6,616 nt of DNA from positions 7,112 through 13,727 of the forward strand of contig PAJC01000108.1 of assembly GCA_002705165.1 (NCBI GenBank). The letters run 5' to 3'. The translations under genes were made by a program, and so were the position numbers. Shown here in pieces: positions 1-5,519 of the stretch. The number at the start of each line of letters is the position of its first letter. Positions within the stretch are counted from its first letter, which is position 1. The notes under the pieces were generated by a model. The model saw only the letters and a program-made list of their open reading frames with translations. It ran no database searches and was not told the DNA's origin. Source of the DNA: Planctomycetaceae bacterium. Lineage in GTDB: Bacteria; Planctomycetota; Planctomycetia; Pirellulales; Pirellulaceae.

Positions 1-431
1 GACTCAGTCCGTCTTACGCCAGCTCCGCTGATGACTTCGTTGAGTCCAACTTCCAGTAATCTAGCTCCACTTGCTCGAACGGCATGGTCATAACCACTGC
101 GATGGTCACGAGAAATAATAAATTCATGAGGAATGTTCTCTGTGTCAGGGAGAGAGCCCATTTTAGCAGGATCATTACCAGCCAGAATGGCTGCTGCGCC
201 TAGCGTCAGTGCGGCCGCAGCTCCGGAAGTGATGATGCCGGCCTCCGCTCCTGTCCAGTTTGCCAACTGGTTGGAAACTGCCGTTTGGAGTTCTTCCAAC
301 GCAACGGCCTGTAGGCTTGCTTGCTGATAAGCTTCGAGAGCCTCCGGCCTTAATGGAGAACCACCAAGACGGGTGACCGTTCCACAGGCATTAATGACTT
401 GTTCAACACCGAGGTCTTTAAATGAAAGCAC
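1..431 (-). CDS. SelA-like PLP-dependent (fold type I) enzyme, N-terminal part
   Basis: This frame starts at GTG (431-429) and stays open to the left edge, giving 143 residues. Seen: an opening INACGTVTRLGGSPL (residues 13-27), NWTGAEAGIITSGAAAAL (58-75), LPDTENIPHEF (94-104) and SRDHRSGYDHAVRASGARLLEVG (in 107-129). This is the N-terminal pattern of SelA-related PLP enzymes, the group that includes D-glucosaminate-6-phosphate ammonia-lyase (DgaE). The small-residue TSGAAAA stretch is expected to sit near the PLP phosphate; the PLP-binding lysine would lie outside the window. True SelA carries an extra N-terminal tRNA-binding domain, absent here, so a role in selenocysteine synthesis is unlikely. 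An in-frame TAG at 446-444, the stop of the upstream hydrolase, limits the start; a weak AGGA-like site (445-442) precedes the GTG. The 12-nt gap to the hydrolase indicates co-transcription. The substrate is unknown. Confidence 0.85.
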   Translation of the reverse strand, partial: MLSFKDLGVEQVINACGTVTRLGGSPLRPEALEAYQQASLQAVALEELQTAVSNQLANWTGAEAGIITSGAAAALTLGAAAILAGNDPAKMGSLPDTENIPHEFIISRDHRSGYDHAVRASGARLLEVGLNEVISGAGVRRTE

Positions 432-443
432 GAATTGGATTTC

Positions 444-1445
444 CTACTGAGGTTGGCTGGTGAGATGGACGAGTGTATCCCGGACTCGCTGTGTGTTCTC
501 TGGTTTGAGAATTAGGAATTTCCGGGTTCCGTTTTTCTGAGGCAGGAATTCAGTATATCCATCGTCATGGACTTTGACTTTCCCCGGAGCGGACAGATCA
601 AAGTATCCGCGGTCGGGACGAACGCCTTGAAGTACGCTGGTCAGATCCCATGTGGGACGCTCGTGCGGAGTGGGATTGTATAACTGGTAGGCAGTTGGAA
701 TGGGGTGTTTTTCAACATAGTTGAAGTCTTCAAGGATCGAGCGAGCCGGATAACGAAGCGAAATCCCGATTTCAAATCCACTGATGACCACTTCTGATGG
801 CCATAGCTCCAGAATTCGTTTGGCATGAGGGATATCAATTTTAACGTTGTATTCAAGGAATCGCTCGTTGTCGCCAATCTTAGTAAAGGAACCAGCCATG
901 ATTTCGAGATGATGTACTTTGGATTGGATCAGTTCCATTCCGCTCCGAGGGCTAATCTCGTCGGGTTTTGTGTTCATGAGACGAGACAGATTGGTGGAAA
1001 AACCGACTTGCGCGATAACAATGCTTTTGTCTTCCGCTCCAGCGAGGGTTTTACGCAGAACATTTAGTGCGTCCGGGGCGTTGTTTCCATTGATTAGGTC
1101 ATGTGGGTAACGCTGTAGGTCTCCTTGTTGATGATCAGCTAGCACCGTGTATTTACTTTGCTCTTTTGCCATTCCTCCTTTGACAACTCCGACTGGAATA
1201 TCAGGCCGCCCATAAAAGGTATTGATTAGATCAACAAACGCTGCTGCTTGAGGATGGTCTTTGGTCACGGTTACGGCAAGTAACTCACACTCACCACGAG
1301 AGATCAATGAATGAATCATGGCCAGCGCCATTGCATCGTCGATATCGTTACCCATGTCGGTATCAAAAATTAATTTGACGGGTTCTTTGGCTGTGAGGGA
1401 CAATGGAAACGCAAGTAGCAGTAAAAGAATGCAGATATGTTTCAT
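444..1445 (-). CDS. Secreted inosine/uridine-preferring nucleoside hydrolase family protein
   Basis: Predicted to hydrolyse the N-glycosidic bond of nucleosides, or of a related N-riboside, releasing base and ribose. Seen: a signal peptide with hydrophobic core at residues 4-18 and probable cleavage after LTA (A19), which places the enzyme outside the cytoplasm. The family Ca2+-binding motif follows at once: FDTDMGNDIDDAMALAM (27-43), with Asp28, Asp30 and Asp36/37 the likely metal ligands. Further family blocks are VGFSTNLSRLM (147-157), EIMAGSF (181-187), EYNVKIDIPHA (198-208) and TWDLTSVL (265-272), whose Asp267 probably matches the late metal-binding Asp of characterised hydrolases. The length of 333 aa is typical for the family plus a signal peptide. 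No good Shine-Dalgarno lies before the ATG. It is the first gene of an operon with the SelA-like gene and is divergent from the oxidoreductase. The exact substrate cannot be read from the sequence. Confidence 0.92.
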   Translation of the reverse strand: MKHICILLLLLAFPLSLTAKEPVKLIFDTDMGNDIDDAMALAMIHSLISRGECELLAVTVTKDHPQAAAFVDLINTFYGRPDIPVGVVKGGMAKEQSKYTVLADHQQGDLQRYPHDLINGNNAPDALNVLRKTLAGAEDKSIVIAQVGFSTNLSRLMNTKPDEISPRSGMELIQSKVHHLEIMAGSFTKIGDNERFLEYNVKIDIPHAKRILELWPSEVVISGFEIGISLRYPARSILEDFNYVEKHPIPTAYQLYNPTPHERPTWDLTSVLQGVRPDRGYFDLSAPGKVKVHDDGYTEFLPQKNGTRKFLILKPENTQRVRDTLVHLTSQPQ

Positions 1446-1531
1446 GGCTTGATCTGTAATCCGTGGAAATAGTTGTCTGTTCTCTTCAAGTTTATTTACT
1501 GAACGATTGAATTGAAACAGGGCCTTTAGTA
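1446..1531. promoter_or_regulatory. Divergent promoter region with imperfect inverted repeat
   Basis: These 86 bp separate the start codons of the divergent hydrolase and oxidoreductase genes and must hold both promoters unless one gene is read from elsewhere. For the plus strand a weak match is TTGTCT (1473-1478), 16 bp, TTTACT (1495-1500). No convincing hexamer pair was found for the minus strand. An imperfect inverted repeat spans 1477-1520: CTGTT and TTCAA on the left (1477-1489) match TTGAA and AACAG on the right (1507-1520), with 3/4-nt interruptions. It could be an operator shared by both genes, but this is inference. Confidence 0.4.
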
Positions 1532-2809
1532 ATGATTAACCAGCGGCGTCGAAAGTTTATGCAGTCTTCCCTGGCTGTTGCTACCGTTTCAGCAACTTCG
1601 GGCTCTCAAGCAGGCACTAATGCCAGTGAAGGAATACGAATTGGTTTGATTGGTAATGGAGGTCGGGCTACGACGCTCAAGGTGGAGTTGGGGAAGTATC
1701 CGAACGTAGCTATTACGGCGATTGCTGAAGTAAATAAAACCCGTAAACAGGATCAGGGTGTCAATCACGTCGATGATCTGCGTGAGATTTTGGATGATCC
1801 GGATATCGATGCTGTAGTGATTGCGACACCAGACCACTGGCATGCGCCGGCAGCTATCATGGCTTGCCAGGCTGGTAAACATGTGTATGTCGAAAAACCC
1901 TGTTCACATACTGTCCGAGAGGGACGGCTATTGGTTGAGGCCGCTGCCCGAAGCAAGGTGATTGTTCAACATGGAACCCAGGTACGCAGTACCGACATGA
2001 TGATCGAGGCTGTTGAGTTGTTACGTGAGGGAGTCATTGGCGATGTCAAAGTTGCGAAGTGCTGGAATGTACAGCGGCGAGCTAATATTGGCAAGCAGCA
2101 ACCTAGTGATCCTCCGCCACAGTTGGACTATGAAAACTGGGTAGGACCTGCAGGGTGGTTACCGTACCAGCAGAATCGCGTGAACAGCGGGTGGCATTGG
2201 TTTTATAATTTTGGGACGGGCGACATGGGCAATGATGGAGTCCATGATATCGATTACACTCGTTGGGGTTTGGGGGTGAAGACACATCCCAACCGAATTG
2301 CCGCAGTCGGCGGTAAGTACTTCTTCGATGATGACCAACAATTTCCTGATACTCAGCATGTGCTGTTTGAGTATCGAGGTGATGGTAAACCCGAAAATCA
2401 TAAGACGTTGATTTATGAGCAACGGCTTTGGTCCACAAACTATCCACATCACACCGACAGTGGCGCGGAGTTCTATGGCACCGAAGGCCAGATGTATCTC
2501 AGTCGACGAGGAAAAATTGAAGTGCTCGGGCCTCGAAACATAAAGCGAGACATTCAAATAAAAACGGAAGCTCAAAACACAGGCAAGCACATTGGGAATT
2601 GGCTTGATTGTATTCGTTCAGGGAAGCAGCCCAATGCAGATATAGAAACCGGCCACTTCACATCCTCTCTTTGTCATCTAGGTAATATTGCGGTGCGTTT
2701 GGGACGGGGTTTTGAGTTTGATCCTGAAATGGAGACGGTGTTCAATGATCGGGAAGCTAACGAACTACTGGACAAAACGTATCGAGACCACTGGGCCCGT
2801 CCGCAGTAG
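1532..2809 (+). CDS. Tat-exported Gfo/Idh/MocA family oxidoreductase
   Basis: An NAD(P)-dependent sugar or polyol dehydrogenase-like protein predicted to be exported folded by the Tat pathway. Seen: a twin-arginine signal RRRKFMQSSLA at residues 5-15, an Ala/Ser-rich h-region, and the mature Rossmann fold beginning GIRIGLIGNGGRA (34-46). Next come IATPDHWHAPAA (97-108) and the family hallmark EKP at 121-123 (VEKPCSHTVREG). The C-terminal substrate domain contains GDMGNDGVHDIDYTRWGLG (230-248), with His238 and Asp241 in the positions usually linked to catalysis. The end HIGNWLDCIRSGKQPNADI (353-371) followed by CHLGNIAVRLGR is the pattern common in planctomycete paralogues. At 425 aa it is a usual length. 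The first ATG is kept because it provides the Tat signal; AGGG (1519-1522) lies 9 nt upstream as a weak ribosome site. Substrate and cofactor source outside the cytoplasm are unknown for this broad family. Confidence 0.93.
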   Translation: MINQRRRKFMQSSLAVATVSATSGSQAGTNASEGIRIGLIGNGGRATTLKVELGKYPNVAITAIAEVNKTRKQDQGVNHVDDLREILDDPDIDAVVIATPDHWHAPAAIMACQAGKHVYVEKPCSHTVREGRLLVEAAARSKVIVQHGTQVRSTDMMIEAVELLREGVIGDVKVAKCWNVQRRANIGKQQPSDPPPQLDYENWVGPAGWLPYQQNRVNSGWHWFYNFGTGDMGNDGVHDIDYTRWGLGVKTHPNRIAAVGGKYFFDDDQQFPDTQHVLFEYRGDGKPENHKTLIYEQRLWSTNYPHHTDSGAEFYGTEGQMYLSRRGKIEVLGPRNIKRDIQIKTEAQNTGKHIGNWLDCIRSGKQPNADIETGHFTSSLCHLGNIAVRLGRGFEFDPEMETVFNDREANELLDKTYRDHWARPQ

Positions 2810-2858
2810 TCTTGGCAAACTTCCCGGGCTCTTACCGGTTTGAGGGATACGTTTTAAC

Positions 2859-2880
2859 TTACGCCCCTTAATGGGGGTAA
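2859..2880 (+). terminator. Stem-loop downstream of the oxidoreductase gene, candidate terminator
   Basis: TTAC-(G)-CCCC (2859-2867) pairs with GGGGGTAA (2873-2880): eight base pairs with a single bulged G at 2863 and a TTAAT loop. It lies 50 bp past the stop codon of the oxidoreductase. No T-tract follows, so it is not a textbook intrinsic terminator. It may act with Rho or protect the mRNA 3' end. Confidence 0.4.
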
Positions 2881-2902
2881 TTCATCGCACTATCCTGTGG
2901 AA

Positions 2903-2934
2903 ATAGGTAACCTATGCCGGAAAATCCTTTTTTT
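2903..2934 (+). terminator. Weak hairpin followed by a T7 run
   Basis: ATAGG (2903-2907) and CCTAT (2911-2915) form a 5-bp stem with a TAA loop; a run of seven T follows at 2928-2934, 12 nt after the stem. The distance and short stem make this a poor intrinsic terminator by itself. It may back up the hairpin at 2859-2880. The end of the T-run overlaps the candidate -35 box of the next promoter. Confidence 0.22.
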
Positions 2935-2961
2935 ACGCCATAATCGTAACGCGAGTATAGT
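2932..2961 (+). promoter_or_regulatory. Candidate sigma70-like promoter for the cpaB-cpaC pair
   Basis: TTTACG (2932-2937) and TATAGT (2956-2961) are separated by 18 bp. The -10 hexamer matches TATAAT at five of six positions and the -35 matches TTGACA at four of six. Transcription would start near 2967-2969 and give a leader of about 75-90 nt before the pilus gene. The -10 box overlaps by two bases the left arm of the inverted repeat at 2960-3056. The call rests on consensus matching only. Confidence 0.45.
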
Positions 2962-3056
2962 GATTATTCCGAAGAAAACGATAAGTCATAGCGCTAGAGG
3001 CTGCGCTTTGTAGTCTATTTGCTGTGCTGAAATCGTTCGAAATTGGGAATAATCAC
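2960..3056 (+). repeat. 11-bp perfect inverted repeat bracketing the cpaB leader
   Basis: GTGATTATTCC (2960-2970) is the exact reverse complement of GGAATAATCAC (3046-3056). Inside it, AACGAT (2977-2982) is the reverse complement of ATCGTT (3032-3037), in register with the outer pairing. A third small hairpin, AGCGC (2990-2994) with GCGCT (3003-3007), extendable to C2987/A2988 with T3009/G3010 across a T-T mismatch, closes the centre. The right outer arm contains the GGGA-like ribosome site and ends one base before the TTG at 3058. If transcribed whole, the RNA could fold so that the start region is masked. If transcription starts near 2968 the left arm is mostly lost and the repeat would act only as DNA. 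Confidence 0.55.
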
Positions 3057-4182
3057 CTTGTTAGCTCGAATAAAGAAGTATGTGTTGCTGGTGGGAGCTC
3101 TAGCCATTGGACTCGTTTGTGCCATTGGCGTTAGTAAAGAGAAGCCAGAGCCTCCAACCAAAGAAATTGTTAACACGCACAGAGTCTATGCAGCAGCCAT
3201 TAATATGGATGCCGGGGAGCGATTGGATCTAACGAAGCTCCGGATTATGGAAGTGGCAGAGACTCAACTGGCCGATGCAAAACCGGTCATGGACCTGCAG
3301 GTAATCAAAGGCCAATTCGCAGCTAGGCGATTGATTGTTGGTGACCCGATTACCGCGCAAGTCTTGCAGAAAACAAATCAGGTGGCCGTGGAAACACTGA
3401 TGCCTGGGTACAGCACCGTCACGGTTGAGAGCCATCTCGATCCACTCTTAGTGGGTTTAATGGAGTCCGGTTGCAGTGTGGATGTGACCGGAATTGTATC
3501 GTCAGAGGGAAGTCACACTTTAGGAATTACGCGTTTGGCAAGCAATTGTCAGGTGATGGGGATCCAAGAGGCTTCCGAGTCTGAGGCGTTAGAAGCTAAT
3601 TTGACTTTGCTTGTTCAATCAGAGCTTGTGGAACCAATTCTGGTAGCCATGAATAACGGTAATTTACATTTGAGTCTAACTGGAGCCGCGAATGAAGGTG
3701 ATTTTCCTTCCGGCATGATCCATACGTTGGATTCGATCAAAGAATCAATGGTGGTCGAAGTTGAGATTCAACAGGAGCCAAGTGCCGACAACCCACCAAT
3801 CAAACAACAGGCTGTTTTGCAGCCTGAGGATCCAAACCAGTTGCCTGACGCGACTGACCGCAAGGAACAACTGGAAGCGTTAGCAAATCAGGTAGCTCAG
3901 CAGGTGACCGAACAAGTCACCGACAAGCTTGCAAAGAAGATCACCGATCGCATGGATGAAGCCGAACAAAATAAGCTGAATGTGACACCGGCCAACGTGA
4001 TATCGCAGCCTAATTTTGAGAAAAGCTATCGTGAGATGGAAGTGATAACACCGGACGGAGTTGTACGTTATGTCTGGAAGACTCGCGATAGCGAACCAGT
4101 CATTATCGCAGATGAGAATCAGGAAACTAAAACGAGTCAAAACCTAGACGGTGAACCCGCCAAGATTGCATTGCAGAAATGA
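3043..4182 (+). CDS. cpaB: CpaB/RcpC-like Flp pilus assembly protein with C-terminal helical extension
   Basis: Predicted periplasmic partner of the Flp (Tad) pilus secretin, anchored in the inner membrane. Seen, counted from TTG at 3043: a membrane segment at about 13-30 (YVLLVGALAIGLVCAIGV), a SAF domain at about 48-113 (VYAAAINMDAGERLDLTKL ... GDPITAQVL), and the RcpC/CpaB domain at about 122-215, with GYSTVTVESHLDPLLVGLM, SGCSVDVTG, LTLLVQSELVEPILVAMN and LHLSLTG. A Pro/Gln-rich linker (about 245-272) follows, then a helix with hydrophobic residues exactly every four positions (280-304), then a short segment ITPDGVVRYVW (335-345). At 379 aa it is longer than many CpaB proteins because of this tail. 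No ATG is available: an in-frame TGA at 3028 precedes two TTG codons, 3043 and 3058. The second is preceded by GGGA at 9 nt and may be the true start, shortening the protein by five residues. It is followed after 21 nt by the secretin gene, clearly one operon. Confidence 0.88.
   Translation: MGIITLLARIKKYVLLVGALAIGLVCAIGVSKEKPEPPTKEIVNTHRVYAAAINMDAGERLDLTKLRIMEVAETQLADAKPVMDLQVIKGQFAARRLIVGDPITAQVLQKTNQVAVETLMPGYSTVTVESHLDPLLVGLMESGCSVDVTGIVSSEGSHTLGITRLASNCQVMGIQEASESEALEANLTLLVQSELVEPILVAMNNGNLHLSLTGAANEGDFPSGMIHTLDSIKESMVVEVEIQQEPSADNPPIKQQAVLQPEDPNQLPDATDRKEQLEALANQVAQQVTEQVTDKLAKKITDRMDEAEQNKLNVTPANVISQPNFEKSYREMEVITPDGVVRYVWKTRDSEPVIIADENQETKTSQNLDGEPAKIALQK
3045..3048 (+). promoter_or_regulatory. 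Possible ribosome binding site selecting TTG 3058
   Basis: GGGA lies 9 nt before TTG 3058, whereas no purine-rich site precedes TTG 3043. It therefore favours the internal start for the CpaB-like protein. Most of it lies inside the right arm of the 11-bp inverted repeat. Confidence 0.35.
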
Positions 4183-4186
4183 ACTT

Positions 4187-4192
4187 AGAGGA
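4187..4192 (+). promoter_or_regulatory. Ribosome binding site of the secretin gene
   Basis: AGAGGA is found 11 nt before the ATG at 4204, within the 21-nt gap after the stop of the CpaB-like gene; TAGG (4194-4197) is a closer but weaker alternative. It supports the chosen ATG and shows the secretin is translated from its own site on the shared mRNA. Confidence 0.5.
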
Positions 4193-4203
4193 ATAGGCAT
4201 TCG

Positions 4204-5418
4204 ATGAAAAACAGATTCCATAATTCATGGCCTTTCGCCTCGTTGCTAGCCCTTTGGTTGGCAACGTTTGCGCAGGCGCAGCAAAAGGAGGAGCCACAAG
4301 GATTTGCTCTTCCGGAAGCCGGTGTGAAGTCGGTGTTACCTGCCGTCCAGGTTGAAATGGAAATGAGTGAACATCGTATCCTGAGTTGGCCTTTCGATGT
4401 GACACGTGTGTTTTTAGCAGACGACTCTCTTTTGAAGCTCGAACCAGTCACTCCCAGCAAGCTTCGTTTACGGGCACTGAAGCCCGGTAAAACGCGTCTC
4501 AATGTCTGGGGACAGGGCGGTAACACACAGACCTATGAAGTCCTGATCCACGCTCCGATTGCGGAATTGGAAAAAGTGTTGAAAGAGGAGTTTGCTGATC
4601 TGGAGGTCGCGGTGAGACAGCTTGCCGGAAGTGTCATGCTTTCCGGATACGTCAAGGAAGTCGAGACTCGGACTAATATTGAGTCCGTCGCCAAGCAGTT
4701 TTTTCCCCGTGTTATCAACAATCTGAAGCTCATTCAGAAGTCGGACGTAGAACCAGAACCGGTCAAGCTTCAGGCATCGATCTTCGAGATTTCTCATTAT
4801 GATCTGGCAAAGCATTCGTTGAAGTGGCCCCTGAAGACAAGTAAAACGGGGCAAATGCAACATCAGGTCTTAGCGACACACGGTGAGATCGCCGATTTTC
4901 TTCAAGCAGCTTACGACAACAAATTACTTCGCAAAATCGCAGCGCCTGTCATCTCCACTCTGGAAGGCCGTCGAGCGTCTTTTGAGACAGGTGGACAGTT
5001 GCCACTGGTTGTGGCTGCAGGACATACCGAAGGAAAAGTTCGACTGCAACAATGGGGGGTGCGGATGCAAGTATTACCGACTCGTCTTACCAACGGTAAG
5101 CTGAGATTAGGTGTTCAGCCACGCATTAACCAGATCGACGTCACGAAGTCTGCGAGGTTGGAGACGGTAACTCTGCCCAGTATTCGAACACACCAGCATG
5201 ATTTGTTGATCGATTTGGCTGAAGGCGAATCATTAATGTTGTATGGTATGCCGATGGATCGAGTCATCCGTGAGAAGGAAGACCTGCCTTTGTTGTCAGA
5301 CTTGCCTTTGCTTGGGGAATCCTTTTACAAGACAAAACGGATCGACGACAAAGTCGAGCTGTTTATTATTATTGCGCCGGGACAAACTCCAGGTGAGAAG
5401 GTTGCAACTACTCCTTAA
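4204..5418 (+). CDS. cpaC: CpaC/RcpA-like secretin of the Flp (Tad) pilus/type II secretion family
   Basis: Predicted outer-membrane secretin that forms the export channel of a Flp pilus or related secretion machine. Seen: a signal peptide ending AQA (residues 23-25, mature end QQKEE); a pilus-assembly N-terminal domain at about 54-115, with SEHRILSWPFDVTRVFLAD and LKPGKTRLNVWG; a BON-like domain at about 118-177, with VRQLAGSVMLSGYVKEVE; and the secretin domain at about 230-392. In the last are APVISTLEGRRASFETGGQ (247-265), QWGVRMQVLPTRLTNGKLRL (283-302), the terminal DLPLLSDLPLLGESFYKT (360-377) and VELFIIIAPG (384-393). The order matches CpaC of Caulobacter-type systems. At 404 aa it is somewhat short but has every core block. 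No lipobox is seen, so assembly would need another pilotin or none. It is co-transcribed with the CpaB-like gene. No CpaE/CpaF/TadB/TadC gene follows, as the next gene is convergent. Confidence 0.92.
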   Translation: MKNRFHNSWPFASLLALWLATFAQAQQKEEPQGFALPEAGVKSVLPAVQVEMEMSEHRILSWPFDVTRVFLADDSLLKLEPVTPSKLRLRALKPGKTRLNVWGQGGNTQTYEVLIHAPIAELEKVLKEEFADLEVAVRQLAGSVMLSGYVKEVETRTNIESVAKQFFPRVINNLKLIQKSDVEPEPVKLQASIFEISHYDLAKHSLKWPLKTSKTGQMQHQVLATHGEIADFLQAAYDNKLLRKIAAPVISTLEGRRASFETGGQLPLVVAAGHTEGKVRLQQWGVRMQVLPTRLTNGKLRLGVQPRINQIDVTKSARLETVTLPSIRTHQHDLLIDLAEGESLMLYGMPMDRVIREKEDLPLLSDLPLLGESFYKTKRIDDKVELFIIIAPGQTPGEKVATTP

Positions 5419-5439
5419 AATAATCATTAAGTGAGGAAC

Positions 5440-5472
5440 AAAAAAAGAGCCACAGTCTAAAGACTATGGCTC
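5440..5472 (-). terminator. Intrinsic terminator for the MFS transporter gene
   Basis: GAGCCACAGTC (5447-5457) pairs with GACTATGGCTC (5462-5472): ten pairs and one C/A mismatch, with a TAAA loop. Read on the minus strand, the stem is followed directly by seven T (complement of A7 at 5440-5446), the layout of a strong intrinsic terminator, about 50 nt after the transporter stop. On the plus strand only CCCCTTGTT follows, so it may stop the secretin transcript less well. Confidence 0.85.
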
Positions 5473-5489
5473 CCCTTGTTCGCTTTAAA

Positions 5490-5505
5490 CCTTGAGACCT
5501 CAAGG
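5490..5505 (-). repeat. Second stem-loop in the transporter 3' region
   Basis: CCTTGA (5490-5495) and TCAAGG (5500-5505) form a 6-bp perfect stem with a GACC/GGTC loop, 14 nt after the transporter stop and ahead of the main terminator. It has no T-tract. It may protect the 3' end or be part of a tandem terminator. Confidence 0.4.
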
Positions 5506-5519
5506 CGTAGTGCTTAGTC

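Noticed and set aside
133..327. Small plus-strand open frame of 64 codons
   Set aside because: It is antisense to the SelA-like gene, whose minus-strand frame shows clear conserved blocks; the plus frame has only low-complexity Ala/Ser content.
1..431. Selenocysteine synthase (SelA) and a selenoprotein system
   Set aside because: The protein lacks the N-terminal SelA domain, and no tRNA-Sec, selB or selD is visible; it fits the metabolic SelA-like branch better.
2159..2590. Minus-strand open frame of 143 codons inside the oxidoreductase gene
   Set aside because: It lies fully antisense to conserved Gfo/Idh/MocA sequence, with no family features and no ribosome site.
3903..3921. Inverted repeat GGTGAC / GTCACC inside the cpaB-like gene
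   Set aside because: It arises from codons for the repeated Val-Thr pairs of the helical tail and is explained by coding sequence.
4468..4863. Minus-strand open frame of 131 codons inside the secretin gene
   Set aside because: It is antisense to the BON and early secretin domains, shows no recognisable domain, and is best explained as a shadow frame.
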